DNA from: Sabellastarte sp. h YS-2021
Taxonomy: Eukaryota > Annelida > Polychaeta > Sabellida > Sabellidae
Reading direction: 5' to 3'
Length of the DNA: 64,000 nt
Assembly: GCA_964017235.1 (NCBI GenBank)
Contig: OZ024930.1
Coordinates: 153,698,221-153,762,220, forward strand
A program made the translations under genes and the position numbers. Positions 45,653 to 56,006 of the stretch are shown one piece after another. Numbering within the stretch: the stretch's first letter is position 1; every line of letters starts with the position of its first letter. The notes under the pieces were generated by a model, which was not told where the DNA came from, searched no databases, and was given only the letters and a program-made list of their open reading frames with translations.

Positions 45653-46107
45653 TTTTTACCCCACATCCCTTAAGGGATGTCTCGGTATTGTTTTCACCCA
45701 TGGTGTCCGGATGGGCGGGTGGGCGACAGGAAAAAGTTTGTGCGGGCTGTATCTCAGAAACCGTAAGGTGTAGGAAGTTGATACTTGGTAGGGACATAGG
45801 TTAGGGGGCATAGGTGAGCAAAGCCATGGTCTGACCTTGATTTGACCTTTGACCTTGCCATAGTGACCTTGATTTTGAAAATCTTGTCTGGGCTATAACT
45901 CGGAAACTGTAAGGTGTAGGAAGTTGATAACTTGGTATCAGCATTGGTCAGGGGGTGTAGGTGTGCAATGTCATGGCCACCCTGATTTGATGTTTGACCT
46001 TGCTGTAGTGACCTTGACCTGTAAAATCTTGTCCGGGCTATGTCTTGGAAACCGTAAGGTGTAGGAAGTTGATAATTGGTAGGGACATTGTTTAGGGGTT
46101 GTTGGTG
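45653..46107 (-). mobile_element. T-family element, truncated by the DIRS fragment
   Basis: The hairpin CATCCC-TTAA-GGGATG (45664-45679) is followed by GGGTGGGCG and three units with CAGAAACCGTAAGGTGTAGG. It ends abruptly at 46107, where the DIRS coding sequence starts. Confidence 0.75.
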
Positions 46108-47300
46108 TGCGGTCTATTCACAGCACCCTTGGAGTTTACTGTAATAGCAAAGGAGGTGAAACTGATGGCTATACAAAAGGGTATAAGAATCCACCAGTAC
46201 CTAGACGACTGGTTCATGAGAGCCAGATCCCACCAGGTCTGGCTCCAGCATACTCAAGATCTAGTGAAAGTATGTCAAGAACTAGGTTGGCTGGTGAATC
46301 TGGAAAAATCAAAAGTGGAACCAAAGCAAATCTTCGATTTTGTAGACTACCAGTTTAACCTTGGGGAAGGTCGGTTCTGACCGACACTGGACCATTGGCA
46401 GAACCTTCAGGACAAAATAGCAGTTCATGTCCCTGATAGGTTTATTAACAACCACAGAGAAACAAGTTCACATAGGCCGACTACACATGAGACGCACTCA
46501 GTCTGCCATGGGAGGATCTAGACGCATATGCCTTCCCACCAACAGCCATCTTGGGCAAAGTGGTGGAAAAGTTACAGGACACCCCATGCAGGAGAATCAA
46601 TCTGATTGGCCCAGGTGGCCCAACATGCCTTGGTTTTGGGATCTAGTGGCCATGTCCAGCCAAATCCCCCTGACCCTGCCCAATCTGTTAACACAGCCCT
46701 TCAATCAGATCCCTCAAAGAAATCTGAGAAAAAAAAATCTCCATGCATGGCTCCTTGAGCCGATTAAGTACCGACTTTTTTCTGCGCGTCTGAAACCAAA
46801 AAGAGGGGGGGTCTGGTACTATTTAAGTGACCGCACACACACTTTCAGTGTTATTGACTGGTTGGCTACTAAGAGACGTATGTCAGAAGGTTGTTTGAGT
46901 CACAGAGAACTCGTTATGGCAAGCTCTCCAAGCAACAGTCTGGTCAAGCACCAGGGGAGATGACCAAGAGACAGTCCTGGGTCTACCAGCAGATGGGTTT
47001 CCTTAAGACCCACATCAGACGCAAGGGGGCCAGCAGAAGCTCTGGGTTCGAGGCCAGTCCCAACATTAGCAGGCATGAAGACTTGTGGATCTACTACTGA
47101 TACAAAACATCTAGAGTCCAGTGTCCTGAGGGAGAGTAGGAGTCAACGAGTACTTACATCTACATCAGTTTTTACAGATTCCAAGATACGCGAGCACTTT
47201 GACCAGATGAGGACACTGATCTCAGTTTTCCTTCAGAAGTCTGACAGGCAGCCCTTCTTTGACTACGTAGCATCAGAGGCTGAAAAGATGACCCAATAGG
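46108..47300 (+). pseudogene. DIRS-type (tyrosine-recombinase) retrotransposon, RT-RNase H remnant
   Basis: From 46108: GLFTAPLEFTVIAKEVKLMA, then the RT active site HQYLDDWFM (46189-46215) and GWLVNLEKSKVEPKQIFDF. A stop follows at 46378, then MSLIGLLTTTEKQVHIGRLHMR. WPRWPNMPWFWDLVAMSSQI (46600 on) and NLLTQPFNQIPQRN are characteristic of the RNase H-methyltransferase region of DIRS elements. Frames shift several times, so it is dead. 46890-47300 has another open stretch (IREHFDQMRTLISVFLQKSD) that I cannot place, possibly gag-like or a chimeric join. No split direct repeats or recombinase seen. Confidence 0.8.
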
Positions 47301-47690
47301 AGTTCGAGGACCTCAAGGGCAGGATTTTTAGAGACATTGAAACAGTAAAGAAGACGTCAAGTACTACCCAGGAGATCAGCCACTATTACCACAGAGTCGC
47401 AGGGGGTCAGGATACTGCCAACAACCACTCAACAGGCGTCTAGTTCTACCCAGGCAGCAGCAGGCAGCAGTTTCAGCAGTTATGTCTACTAAACACCCAG
47501 CCCCATTGGTTTTGGAAACCCTCCAGCAGTGGTCACAGTACAGGACGAGGGCAGCAGACACGACAACAACACAGATCATTGAGCAGCCACAGCAGCAGCT
47601 CTTCACAATCACCACCACAGCACCGCCTCAACAGCAGCAGCCTCCTAAGTAGCGAGCCAGTCCGGGTGGGTCTCTGACCTCCAATAGGCC
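47301..47690 (+). other. Glutamine/serine-rich low-complexity stretch
   Basis: CAGCAG-rich sequence (47455-47640) following the DIRS remnant. Out-of-frame translation gives QQ/SS-rich peptide. It is probably decayed coding of the same element; uncertain. Confidence 0.4.
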
Positions 47691-47696
47691 CTTTTC

Positions 47697-48170
47697 AGGG
47701 CCGCCCAAATATTCCCAAAAAAATTAATAGCTGGAAATTGATCAAATTCCTCTCCCAAAACATAACAGTTCAGTACAAATACTTATCACAACACAAAAAA
47801 GCCCAACACCCACACCACCCCAAACAGGAAACAAATAACCCATGGTAATTCACATTACAAGAGAAGGCCACATAGAAAAAAAATAGATAAATGAACTCCA
47901 AATATGGCCAATAATCTAATAAAAAAGAGTTAAAGATATTATGCTATCACATAGCCACCAACCAACAATCAGACAAACCCAATACCAAACATAACCCCCA
48001 ACCAACGGACTGACAAACCAATTTGCGTTTGTTTTTGTGGGACTTATGTTGGGCATTAGGTTTGTCTCTTTGTTGGTTGGGGCACTTGTGTTTGGAAATG
48101 GTTGTGTTATTTGGAACAAGGACAGCTGATTAATTGTTTTTGGAGTATTTGGTAGTCCTGAAAAGGGCTG
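47697..48170. mobile_element. Fold-back element beside the Harbinger pseudogene
   Basis: GGCCCTTTTCAGGGCCGCCC at 47697 pairs with GGTAGTCCTGAAAAGGGCTG ending at 48170; the arms match over about 45 bp. A second inverted pair lies inside: CCAACCAACAATCAGACAAA near 47957 with the reverse complement near 48055-48085. It is non-coding and A/C-rich. It lies 50 bp from the Harbinger fragment and may be a related non-autonomous element or that element's own end. Confidence 0.65.
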
Positions 48171-48222
48171 GTTACTGTAGTAGCACTTATATTCTGCCAT
48201 CTTGCTAGGCTGTCCTGTTGAA

Positions 48223-48915
48223 TTAGTCCTTGAGGTAATCCCTTAGTCTTTTGGCTTCTCTGGCAGGGTTTCTGTCGCAACCACAATCAGCAGCACCACC
48301 AATCAAGCGACCATCACCAGGCTGTTGACCACCATGTTGACCTTGATACTGGCTTCTCAGTATGTTGTGCAGAACCACACAGGTCAAGACCACAGACCTC
48401 ACTGTTGCTGGGGGTAGTTCAATAATGGTCATCATCACTCTGAATCTTGAGACAAGGATGCCAAAAGCGTTCTCAACAATTCTCCTGCCCCTTGATATTC
48501 TGTAGTTGGCAATCCTTTCCTCTCTGTTTAACATTTTGCTGCCATAGGGTTTCATCAGCCAGGTCTTCAGGGCAAACGCCTCATCTGCCAGAATGAAGTA
48601 GGGGATATCTCGACCACCCTGGGTTATAGGTGCTGGTTCAGGGAAGCCTATGCTGCCATCATTAATCTACTTGTTCAGGTGACAGGTATTAAATAACTGG
48701 GCATCTGAGCAAGATCTAGCTGTACCCACATCCACCCATCTGAACTTGTACTGTCGATCAACCGAGGCCAACATTACTATTGAAAAGAATCACTTATATT
48801 TGTGCTCCAGAGGTCTTGGGTTTCTTTAGGGCCACATGCTTTCCATCAAGGGCTCCCAGGGTATATGGAATGTTCCACCTGATCCTTAATTCCATTTCCA
48901 GTTGGGAGTAATAGG
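48223..48915 (-). pseudogene. PIF/Harbinger transposase (HARBI1-like) remnant
   Basis: Read on minus from 48915. RWNIPYTLGALDGKHVALKK contains the first catalytic Asp. After a frameshift near 48805 comes FFSIVMLASVD...WVDVGTARSCSDAQLFN with the second Asp, then DIPYFILADEAFALKTWLMK, and NREERIANYRISRGRRIVEN followed by AFGILVSRFRV, with the catalytic Glu in VENAFG. Two in-frame stops (a TGA before FFSIVM and a TAG in HLNK*INDGS) and the frameshift inactivate it; the last 110 codons are open. The N-terminal part and the Myb-like partner are missing. It is the DDE_Tnp_4 type of domain. Confidence 0.9.
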
Positions 48916-48919
48916 AAAC

Positions 48920-49735
48920 CATATGTGGTGAGTCTAAATAGCCGGTCACTTTTACCCCCCCCCCCCCTTATGGGTCAAACTGGGGTCATAAAATAGCTGA
49001 TTTTGAGTTTTTGCCTTATATCTCCTTTATTGTTGCTTTAAGACCTACAGAATATATTGTAGTAATAAATACTGAGTGTGAGGGCGTTTGTTACAGGATA
49101 TACGCCCGGCAAAAATTCCAAATAATTTTTTTTTTTTTGTATTTGCAGATAAATCATGTGACGCATAGGATGAGATGCAAATGAAGTTGTCATGCAGATA
49201 TGTACACAATTGTGTGTTCTCCAGGATATTCTGTCTCGCAGAATGGATAATTTTCAAGGCTGATTGACTCTGTTACTATGACCAAAAATGATATCAAAAA
49301 GGGATAGACCATTGGTGGATTGATCTATATATTGAAGCTTATCACAATATCAGCTGTTAAACAAAATACCAAACATTTGATTTTCTATCAGTACTATGTA
49401 AATGTGTTATTTTCATCGGTCCGTTTAGCTGTCATCCTGCCGTTCCTAGTTTAATAAAGTTAACAGGATGAGACTAATAAAGTTAACAGGATGAGACCTG
49501 GTAACCTTGTACATGTTTAAAATCTCCTGCAGAGTCAAGCAGAAAATATAGAAAAAAGTATTTCTTTCTATTGTCTTATCAGTCGAATTATGCCTAGTGT
49601 CACCTAGATCTAACTTTAGACCTTGCTATAGTGACCTTGAACTTTCAAATATTGTCTCTATGTTACTGGAATTTGAAGACCGTTTTTAAGACAATCTTTT
49701 TTTATAAATTATTTATCTATTCTTGTATAAAAAAT
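48920..49735. other. No gene recognised; poly-C run
   Basis: A run of about 14 C at 48955-48968, and a short direct duplication AATAAAGTTAACAGGATGAG at 49454-49497. Otherwise unremarkable. Confidence 0.45.
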
Positions 49736-49741
49736 TGTCAC

Positions 49742-49824
49742 CTCAGACTGAGAGGCCTGGGTTTGATTCCCAGTGATGTGTAAATCAAGACATCATAGCT
49801 TAGTGATAGAGCACTTAGTCTGGG
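49742..49824 (+). other. tRNA-like sequence with its halves in permuted order
   Basis: First comes a 3' half: CTGAG, then the T-arm CTGGG-TTTGATT-CCCAG and acceptor strand TGATGTG (49746-49780). After 8 nt comes a 5' half: acceptor GACATCA, TA, D-arm GCTT-AGTGATA-GAGC, then CTTAG (49789-49819). The acceptor strands pair at six of seven positions and CTTAG pairs with CTGAG as an anticodon stem. It may be a circularly permuted tRNA gene, or more simply two abutting fragments of a tandem tRNA-SINE head. No precursor or terminator is evident. Confidence 0.5.
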
Positions 49825-49829
49825 TGTAT

Positions 49830-50275
49830 GTACATGGATGCAAAATAATATTAAATTAAATTTATACTGACTATAGACCTTGCCAGAGTAATTATGAATC
49901 CTTTTTTCAGCATGATTATGCACATAACATAAATACAAGGCAATACATGAAGCTTTACAATGTATTTATTGAAGTATAACTGTCAATGGAAATAGCACAT
50001 TTAAGTAAAGTTACATGTGGCCCAGAAAAGTTTTTAAAGGTCAAGGTCACTGCAGCATGGTCCAAGGTCAACTCAAGATTGTACCATGATGATGCACACC
50101 TGCACATGTTTTCTTGGATTGTGGTATTGAAGTCCAATCAGATGCACTAGGAAAAACTTGGTGTTAGGTGTTAAAACCACCAAGTGACAGGTTACACTTA
50201 TAAATTGACAAAACATGCATCGTAACTTGATATTACAAAGGTTGCATCATTGGACACTTGTAACATTTCTAACAT
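49830..50275. other. No gene recognised
   Basis: Part of an old repeat related to 10556-11045 (TCAAGGTCACTGCAGCATGG, GCACACCTGCACATG). No coding frame supported. Confidence 0.35.
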
Positions 50276-50497
50276 GTAGACACTTCTAAGTATAGGACCT
50301 CCTTGTACTGGATAGGATTTAGACAGTTCTTAGCATGACCTCCTTGTAGTGTATGACATTTAGACAGCCATAAACACGACCTCCCTGCACTAGAAAACAT
50401 CTTATCAAGACATAGATATGACCTCCTTGCAGTGGATGACATTTAGATGGCCATAAACACGACCTCCCTGCACTGGAAAACATCAAGACATAGATAT
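50276..50497 (+). repeat. Left arm of inverted flanking repeats
   Basis: Four copies of a roughly 60-bp unit with GACCTCCTTGCAGTGGATGA, CATTTAGA and GCCATAAACAC. It is matched inverted at 52985-53118 (GTGTTTATGGCTGTCTAAAT, CATCCACTGCAAGGAGGTCA), so the arms bracket the 196/350-bp satellite. Confidence 0.75.
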
Positions 50498-50715
50498 GGG
50501 GGGGCTCGGTGGTGTAGTGGTTAGAGTTCTTGCCTCCAACCTCTGAGGCCGCCAGTTCGAATCTCGGGCCGGGTGCTTCATGTTGGAAAGTTGGTAGTTA
50601 CTTGCCGATGCTCGGTGGTTTACAGTGCAGTATGCACTGGTTTCCTCCACCTGTAAACTACCCGTCGCAATATGACCCTTGCTGTTGAACCTGACGCAAA
50701 ACAACAAATCTAAAT
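50498..50715 (+). mobile_element. tRNA-derived SINE
   Basis: Head GGCTCGGTGGTGTAGTGGTT (A box) and AGTTCGAATC (B box), body with CTGGTTTCCTCCACCTGTAA, ACTACCCGTCGCAATATGAC and ACGCAAAACAAC. It is related to the SINE at 44858 but has a different tRNA head. Its body, without the head, is repeated in the 350-bp units that follow. Confidence 0.85.
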
Positions 50716-51782
50716 CTTCATTTCTGCTCATACAGGCTAAACGATATTATAATCCAAAAGTGCATTCCTTTTGGCTCCAGATATAGTTTAGAAAACAGAA
50801 AAACCTTGGAAATTGAAAGAGTTGTGGAACGTTTACCAACCGTGGCCCTTCAAAAACAATCTCAGATTCACACATTTTGGCCTCCCCACATTCATATTTT
50901 TTTTTCATTTCTGCTCAGGCCGGGTGCTTTATGTTGGAAAGTTGGTAGTTACTTGCTGATGCCCATTGGTTTACAGTGCAGTATGCACTGGTTTCCTCCA
51001 CCTGTAAACTACCCGTCGCAATATGACCCTGGCTGTTGAACGCGACGTAAAACAACAAATCTAAATCTTCATTTCTGCTCATACAGGCTAAACGATATTA
51101 TAATCCAAAAGTGCATTCCTTTTGGCTCCAGATATAGTTTAGAAAACAGAAAAACCTTGGAAATTGAAAGAGTTGTGGAACGTTTACCAACCGTGGCCCT
51201 TCAAAAACAATCTCAGATTCACACATTTTGGCCTCCCCACATTCATATTTTTTTTCATTTCTGCTCAGGCCGGGTGCTTTATGTTGGAAAGTTGGTAGTT
51301 ACTTGCTGATGCCCATTGGTTTACAGTGCAGTATGCACTGGTTTCCTCCACCTGTAAACTACCCGTCGCAATATGACCCTGGCTGTTGAACGCGACGTAA
51401 AACAACAAATCTAAATCTTCATTTCTGCTCATACAGGCTAAACGATATTATAATCCAAAAGTGCATTCCTTTTGGCTCCAGATATAGTTTAGAAAACAGA
51501 AAAACCTTGGAAATTGAAAGAGTTGTGGAACGTTTACCAACCGTGGCCCTTCAAAAACAATCTCAGATTCACACATTTTGGCCTCCCCACATTCATATTT
51601 TTTTTCATTTCTGCTCAGGCCGGGTGCTTTATGTTGGAAAGTTGGTAGTTACTTGCTGATGCCCATTGGTTTACAGTGCAGTATGCACTGGTTTCCTCCA
51701 CCTGTAAACTACCCGTCGCAATATGACCCTGGCTGTTGAACGCGACGTAAAACAACAAATCTAAATCTTCATTTCTGCTCAT
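50716..51782 (+). repeat. 350-bp higher-order repeat, three units: satellite monomer plus headless SINE body
   Basis: Period exactly 350 bp (50919, 51269, 51619). Each unit joins one roughly 190-bp satellite monomer (CATACAGGCTAAACGATATT to 'cattcatattttttttcatt') to a roughly 160-bp SINE body (GGCCGGGTGCTTTATGTTGG to GCGACGTAAAACAACAAATC). Units look identical apart from T-run length, implying very recent amplification or gene conversion. Confidence 0.9.
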
Positions 51783-52990
51783 ACAGGCTAAACGATATTA
51801 TATTCCCAAAGTGCAGTCCTTTAGGCTTCAGATACAGTTTACAGAATGAAAATACCTTGAAATTTGAAAGACTTGTGGAAATTTTGCCAACTGAGACCCC
51901 ACTGAAACGAGCTCAGATTCACACATTCTGGCCTCCCTACATCCATATTTTTTTCATTTCTCAAAAATTGTTGCTCATTCAGTCAAAACGATATTATATC
52001 ACAAAAGTGCAGTCCTTTAGCCTTCAGATACAGTTTACAGAATAGAAATATCTTAAAAATTGAAAAAGTTATGGAATTTTTGCAAACCGGGACCCCTCTA
52101 AAACGGGCTCAGATTCATGTATTTTGGCCTCCCCATATCCATTTTTTTTTCATTTCTCAAAAAGTGTTGCTCATACAGGCCAAACGATATTATATCTCAA
52201 AAGTGCAGTCCTTCAGGCTTCAGATACAGTTTACAGAATGAAAATAACTTGAAAATTGAAAAACTTATGGAATTTTTGCAAACCGGGACCCCTCTAAAAC
52301 GGGCTCAGATTCATGTATTTTGGCCTCCCCATATCCATATTTTTTTCATTTCTCAAAAATTGTTGCTCATTCAGTCAAAACGATATTATATCTCAAAAGT
52401 GCAGTCCTTTGGCCTTCAGATACAGTTTACAGAATAGAAATATCTTAAAAATTGAAAAAGTTATGGAATTTTTGCAAACCGGGACCCTTCTAAAACGGGC
52501 TCAGATTCATGTATTTTGGCCTCCCCGCATACATATTTTTTTCATTTCTCAAAAAGTGTTGCTCATACAGGCAAAACAATATCATATCCCAAAAGTGCAG
52601 TCCTTTAGGCCTCGTATACAGTCTACAGAATGAAAATACCTTGAAAATTGAAAAACTTATGGAATTTTTGCAAACCGGGACCCCTCTAAAACGGGTTCAG
52701 ATTAATGTATTTTGGCCTCCCCACATACATATTTTTGTCATTTCTCAAAAAGTGTTGCTCATACAGGCCAAACGATATTATATCTCAAAAGTGCAGTCCT
52801 TCAGGCTTCAGATACAGTTTACAGAATGAAAATAACTTGAAAATTGAAAAACTTATGGAATTTTTGCAAACCGGGACTCCTCTCAAACAGGCTCAGATTC
52901 ATGTATTTTGGCCTCACATCCACACTTTTTTCATTTCTCAAAAAGTGTTGCTCATACAGGCAAAACGGTATGATATTTCAAAAGTGTTTA
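51783..52990 (+). repeat. 196-bp satellite, about six units
   Basis: Unit starts at 51783, 51979, 52175, 52371, 52567, 52763 and 52959. Landmarks are ACGATATTATATC, AAAAGTGCAGTCCTT, 'aaattgaaaaacttatgga', AACCGGGACCCCTCTAAAAC and ATTTTGGCCTCCCCA. Neighbouring units differ at scattered positions. The ORFs of about 106 aa every 196 bp are artefacts of the repeat. Confidence 0.95.
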
Positions 52991-53118
52991 TGGCTGTCTA
53001 AATGTCATCCACTGCAAGGAGGTCATGCTAAGAACTGTATAAATCCCATCCACAGGAGGGAGGTCCCATATCTAGAACCGTCTAAATGTTATCCACTATG
53101 AGGTCATATCTATGTCTT
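52985..53118 (-). repeat. Right arm of inverted flanking repeats
   Basis: Reverse complement of 50276-50497 units: TGTCTAAATGTCATCCACTG, CAAGGAGGTCAT and GAGGTCATATCTATGTCTT. Confidence 0.75.
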
Positions 53119-53800
53119 TATTTTATTTATTTGTTGTTTTACGTCGCATTCAACAGCCAGGGTCATATTGCGACGGGTAGTTTACAGGTGGAGGAAACCA
53201 GTGCATACTGCACTGTAAACCAACGGGCATCAGCAAGTAACTACCAACTTTCTAACATGAAGCACCCGGCCTGAGCAGAAATGAAAAAAAATATGAATGT
53301 GGGGAGGCCAAAATGTGTGAATCTGAGATTGTTTTTGAAGGGCCATGGTTGGTAAACGTTCCACAACTCTTTCAATTTCCAAGGTTTTTCTGTTTTGAAA
53401 ACTATATCTGGAGCCAAAAGGAATGCACTTTTGGAGTATAATATCGTTTTGAATGCATGAGCAACACTTTCTGAGAATTGAAGGAAGTACTGATGTGGGA
53501 GGCCAAAATGCATGAATCTGGCCCATTTTAGAGGGATTATGATCAAAGGAAACTTTCATAACTCTTTCAATTTTCATATTTTCTGTCAATTGTATCTGAA
53601 CCAAAAAAGGACTGTAATTTATGAGTATATGGTTTTAACTGTGTAAAAACACGTTTGGAGCAATGCCAAAAATAGAAATGCAGCGAGGCCAAAATTCATG
53701 AAGCCGAGGCATTTTAGAGGGATTACGTTCTGCAAAGTTTCATAACTCTTGATTTTTAAGAGATTTCCATTCTGTTACTTTTCCATTTCTGGAGTTTCTC
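53119..53800 (-). repeat. Inverted copy of SINE body plus satellite monomers
   Basis: Minus-strand order (from 53800) is two or three diverged satellite monomers, then GCTCAGGCCGGGTGCTTCAT and the SINE body to TGCGACGTAAAACAACAAAT at about 53130. It is the mirror image of the 350-bp unit, so the 50.5-53.8 kb region is an inverted duplication. Confidence 0.85.
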
Positions 53801-54830
53801 TGGGTATGACTTTGCTTTGCTAATGGACTAAGATTTCTTAGAATACTCCTTTTGGTAATTGTGCCATAGAGTCTATCAATTGATGGAGATTAAGTGCTAT
53901 AAAAGTTCACATTGGATTGAATCTGTTAAATGTATCTGAAACTCAAAGGACTAAATATTTAGAATAAAATATGGTTACACTATGATTCATACTTTGCTAT
54001 ATAAAAAACATAAATGCCTAGTGGCCAAAATTATTGAATTTTTTTTTTCTGTTCTATTCTGTACTTTTATAGCGTTTAATTTGAACCCATTTTAGAGGAG
54101 TTATGGTATCATTACTTTGTTCAATATTAAAGATACTCAATTTCTGTAAATCATAGCTGAAGCCCAAAATAATGTACTTTTATATAATTTACATCTACCT
54201 GATAGCTTTGGGAAGGAAACCTAAGCAAACCCATGTTGAAGGGTTATGCAGATTAACGGTTCCATATGGTAGACACCTTTGGGATGCAGGTCATTATAAA
54301 CTGGTATCACTTTTTCTTAAATTGTCAATTGGGTCTAGCATGACAAAGTGAAAACTCAGATCACAATAGGAATTAGGATTGATGAATAATTAATTCAACA
54401 GATAAAAGGTCAAAAGGTATCTTTTGAGATAAAGCCAACACCTTATTGTGTCTATTGTTATGTGCGATTGCAAAGGAAACCAAGACACCCAAATGCCAAA
54501 AATAGTTGACAATATAGGCTTTCCCATCTCCATGAATAAGGATAAAAATCAAATTAAAAGGGTTATCAAGAAATAATTAAACAACAATAAATTAGTGTAT
54601 ATGTGATATTTATTTTCAAACATTCCACCACCATATGATTAACTACACTGATAAAAAATCAAGAAGTGTTTATATTAGAAAATCACACAGAATCTTTGTT
54701 ACTTTCATTCAACAACACAATGCCTCCACCATATAATAATTGTGCAATTATACAATGAATTCTTTATTAAAGAAAAAAATGGCCTCCTGCCTCCCCCAAT
54801 AGCCACACCTTCACCACCAGTTGTACACAC
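53801..54830. other. No gene; LINE 3'-UTR scraps
   Basis: 53872-53925 (TGATGGAGATTAAGTGCTAT then AAAAGTTCACATTGGATTG) and, inverted, 54060-54085 (GTACTTTTATAGCGTTTAAT) match the 3' UTR of the CR1/L2-like LINE at 11125. The rest is unassigned. Confidence 0.55.
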
Positions 54831-54831
54831 G

Positions 54832-55626
54832 CTCCATTTAAAGGTGTACTCTCGATTATCTCATGGCCCATTCACACTGATGCCCACAAAAGTTTGGGCT
54901 AGTAATTTCTGTGCTTGAACAGAAAAATATCTAAAACAGTTATGAGTAGAACCCAACACACTTTCCCTAAAATATTATATTCTATGTGCATATGAATTTA
55001 AAGATTATGCTTTACAACCTTGCTCATAAGAGCACAAAACTACAGCGTCTGTCACATGGGAGTTCAACACATAAAAGGTCAAACAATATCTCGGAAAGTA
55101 TGTAACTTACAAATATGTATAATATATCATTAGAAAGGTGTTATTCTCGCGCTTCTGCTTATGTTTGTTACATAAGAATCCATGCAGAAATGACTGAGAT
55201 ATTGCAAGTTAAAAATTGAAGTTTTTATATTCAGAATTATTATTCATGAAGATTAGCAATACAATACTCGTGCTGCGCACTTGTATAATACTGTTATCTT
55301 CAGTCGTGATATATTATTTTAGTATATATAATTCAGGTAGTTTTCCTATTATATCAGATGGCTGTGTGTGAAAGCCATAATCTTCTGGGACTTGCATAGT
55401 AACTTTGGGAGCCAAACAACCCAAAGAGACTAATGAAATGTTGCTAAAGAAATGTTGCAAGAGGTTACACACTGGTGATCAACTGTACCATAATAATTGC
55501 AAACATGCAACAACTCTTTCAGAAAGAATCTTGTCATTCTTTACCCAAGATAACCCCTTTTGAAGCAGTAACCAATGTGTTATGAAACATAAAACAATGT
55601 TTGGGAGCACACCTTTAAATGGAGAC
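54832..55626. mobile_element. Possible TIR element
   Basis: CTCCATTTAAAGGTGTACTC at the left is matched by GGAGCACACCTTTAAATGGAG at the right (inverted, two mismatches). 795 bp, non-coding. No target duplication identified. Confidence 0.55.
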
Positions 55627-56006
55627 GAGCTTTAAATGGCATACTACTTAACAGGGTCAGATTTCAAAAGAATATTTGACTGTCAGCAGCAAATTTATCA
55701 TATTGTTGTATTCAACTAGTGTAACTATTATCACTTGAATAACTGACCATGTTAAACTGAAGGCACAGAAAGCTTGTGTACAAATAAATTATGTTAAAAT
55801 TATCAATTGAAAAATATTGTTACATCACACAAAATGTCAGAAAATAGGCATAGGATGACATCCTGAAATGGTTCAGCCTAAGGCTGTGCAAAACATTCTG
55901 TACACAGGAGGGGCAGTGAAGCAACAACTCTGCCTTGACAAGCAACACTGTCACCCGAACCAGATAGAGGAATATGTATAATGAAAAGCCTCTCAGCCAT
56001 ATACCA
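55627..56006. other. No recognised feature
   Basis: Flank of element C; no coding or repeat signal that I recognise. Confidence 0.35.

Noticed and set aside
46891..47299. Host protein-coding exon
   Set aside because: Sits directly after frameshifted DIRS coding with similarly shifting frames; more likely retroelement debris.
51857..53001. Frames of about 106 aa every 196 bp (FWPPHIHIFFISQK peptides)
   Set aside because: By-products of the 196-bp satellite; overlapping and starting at the same point of each unit.
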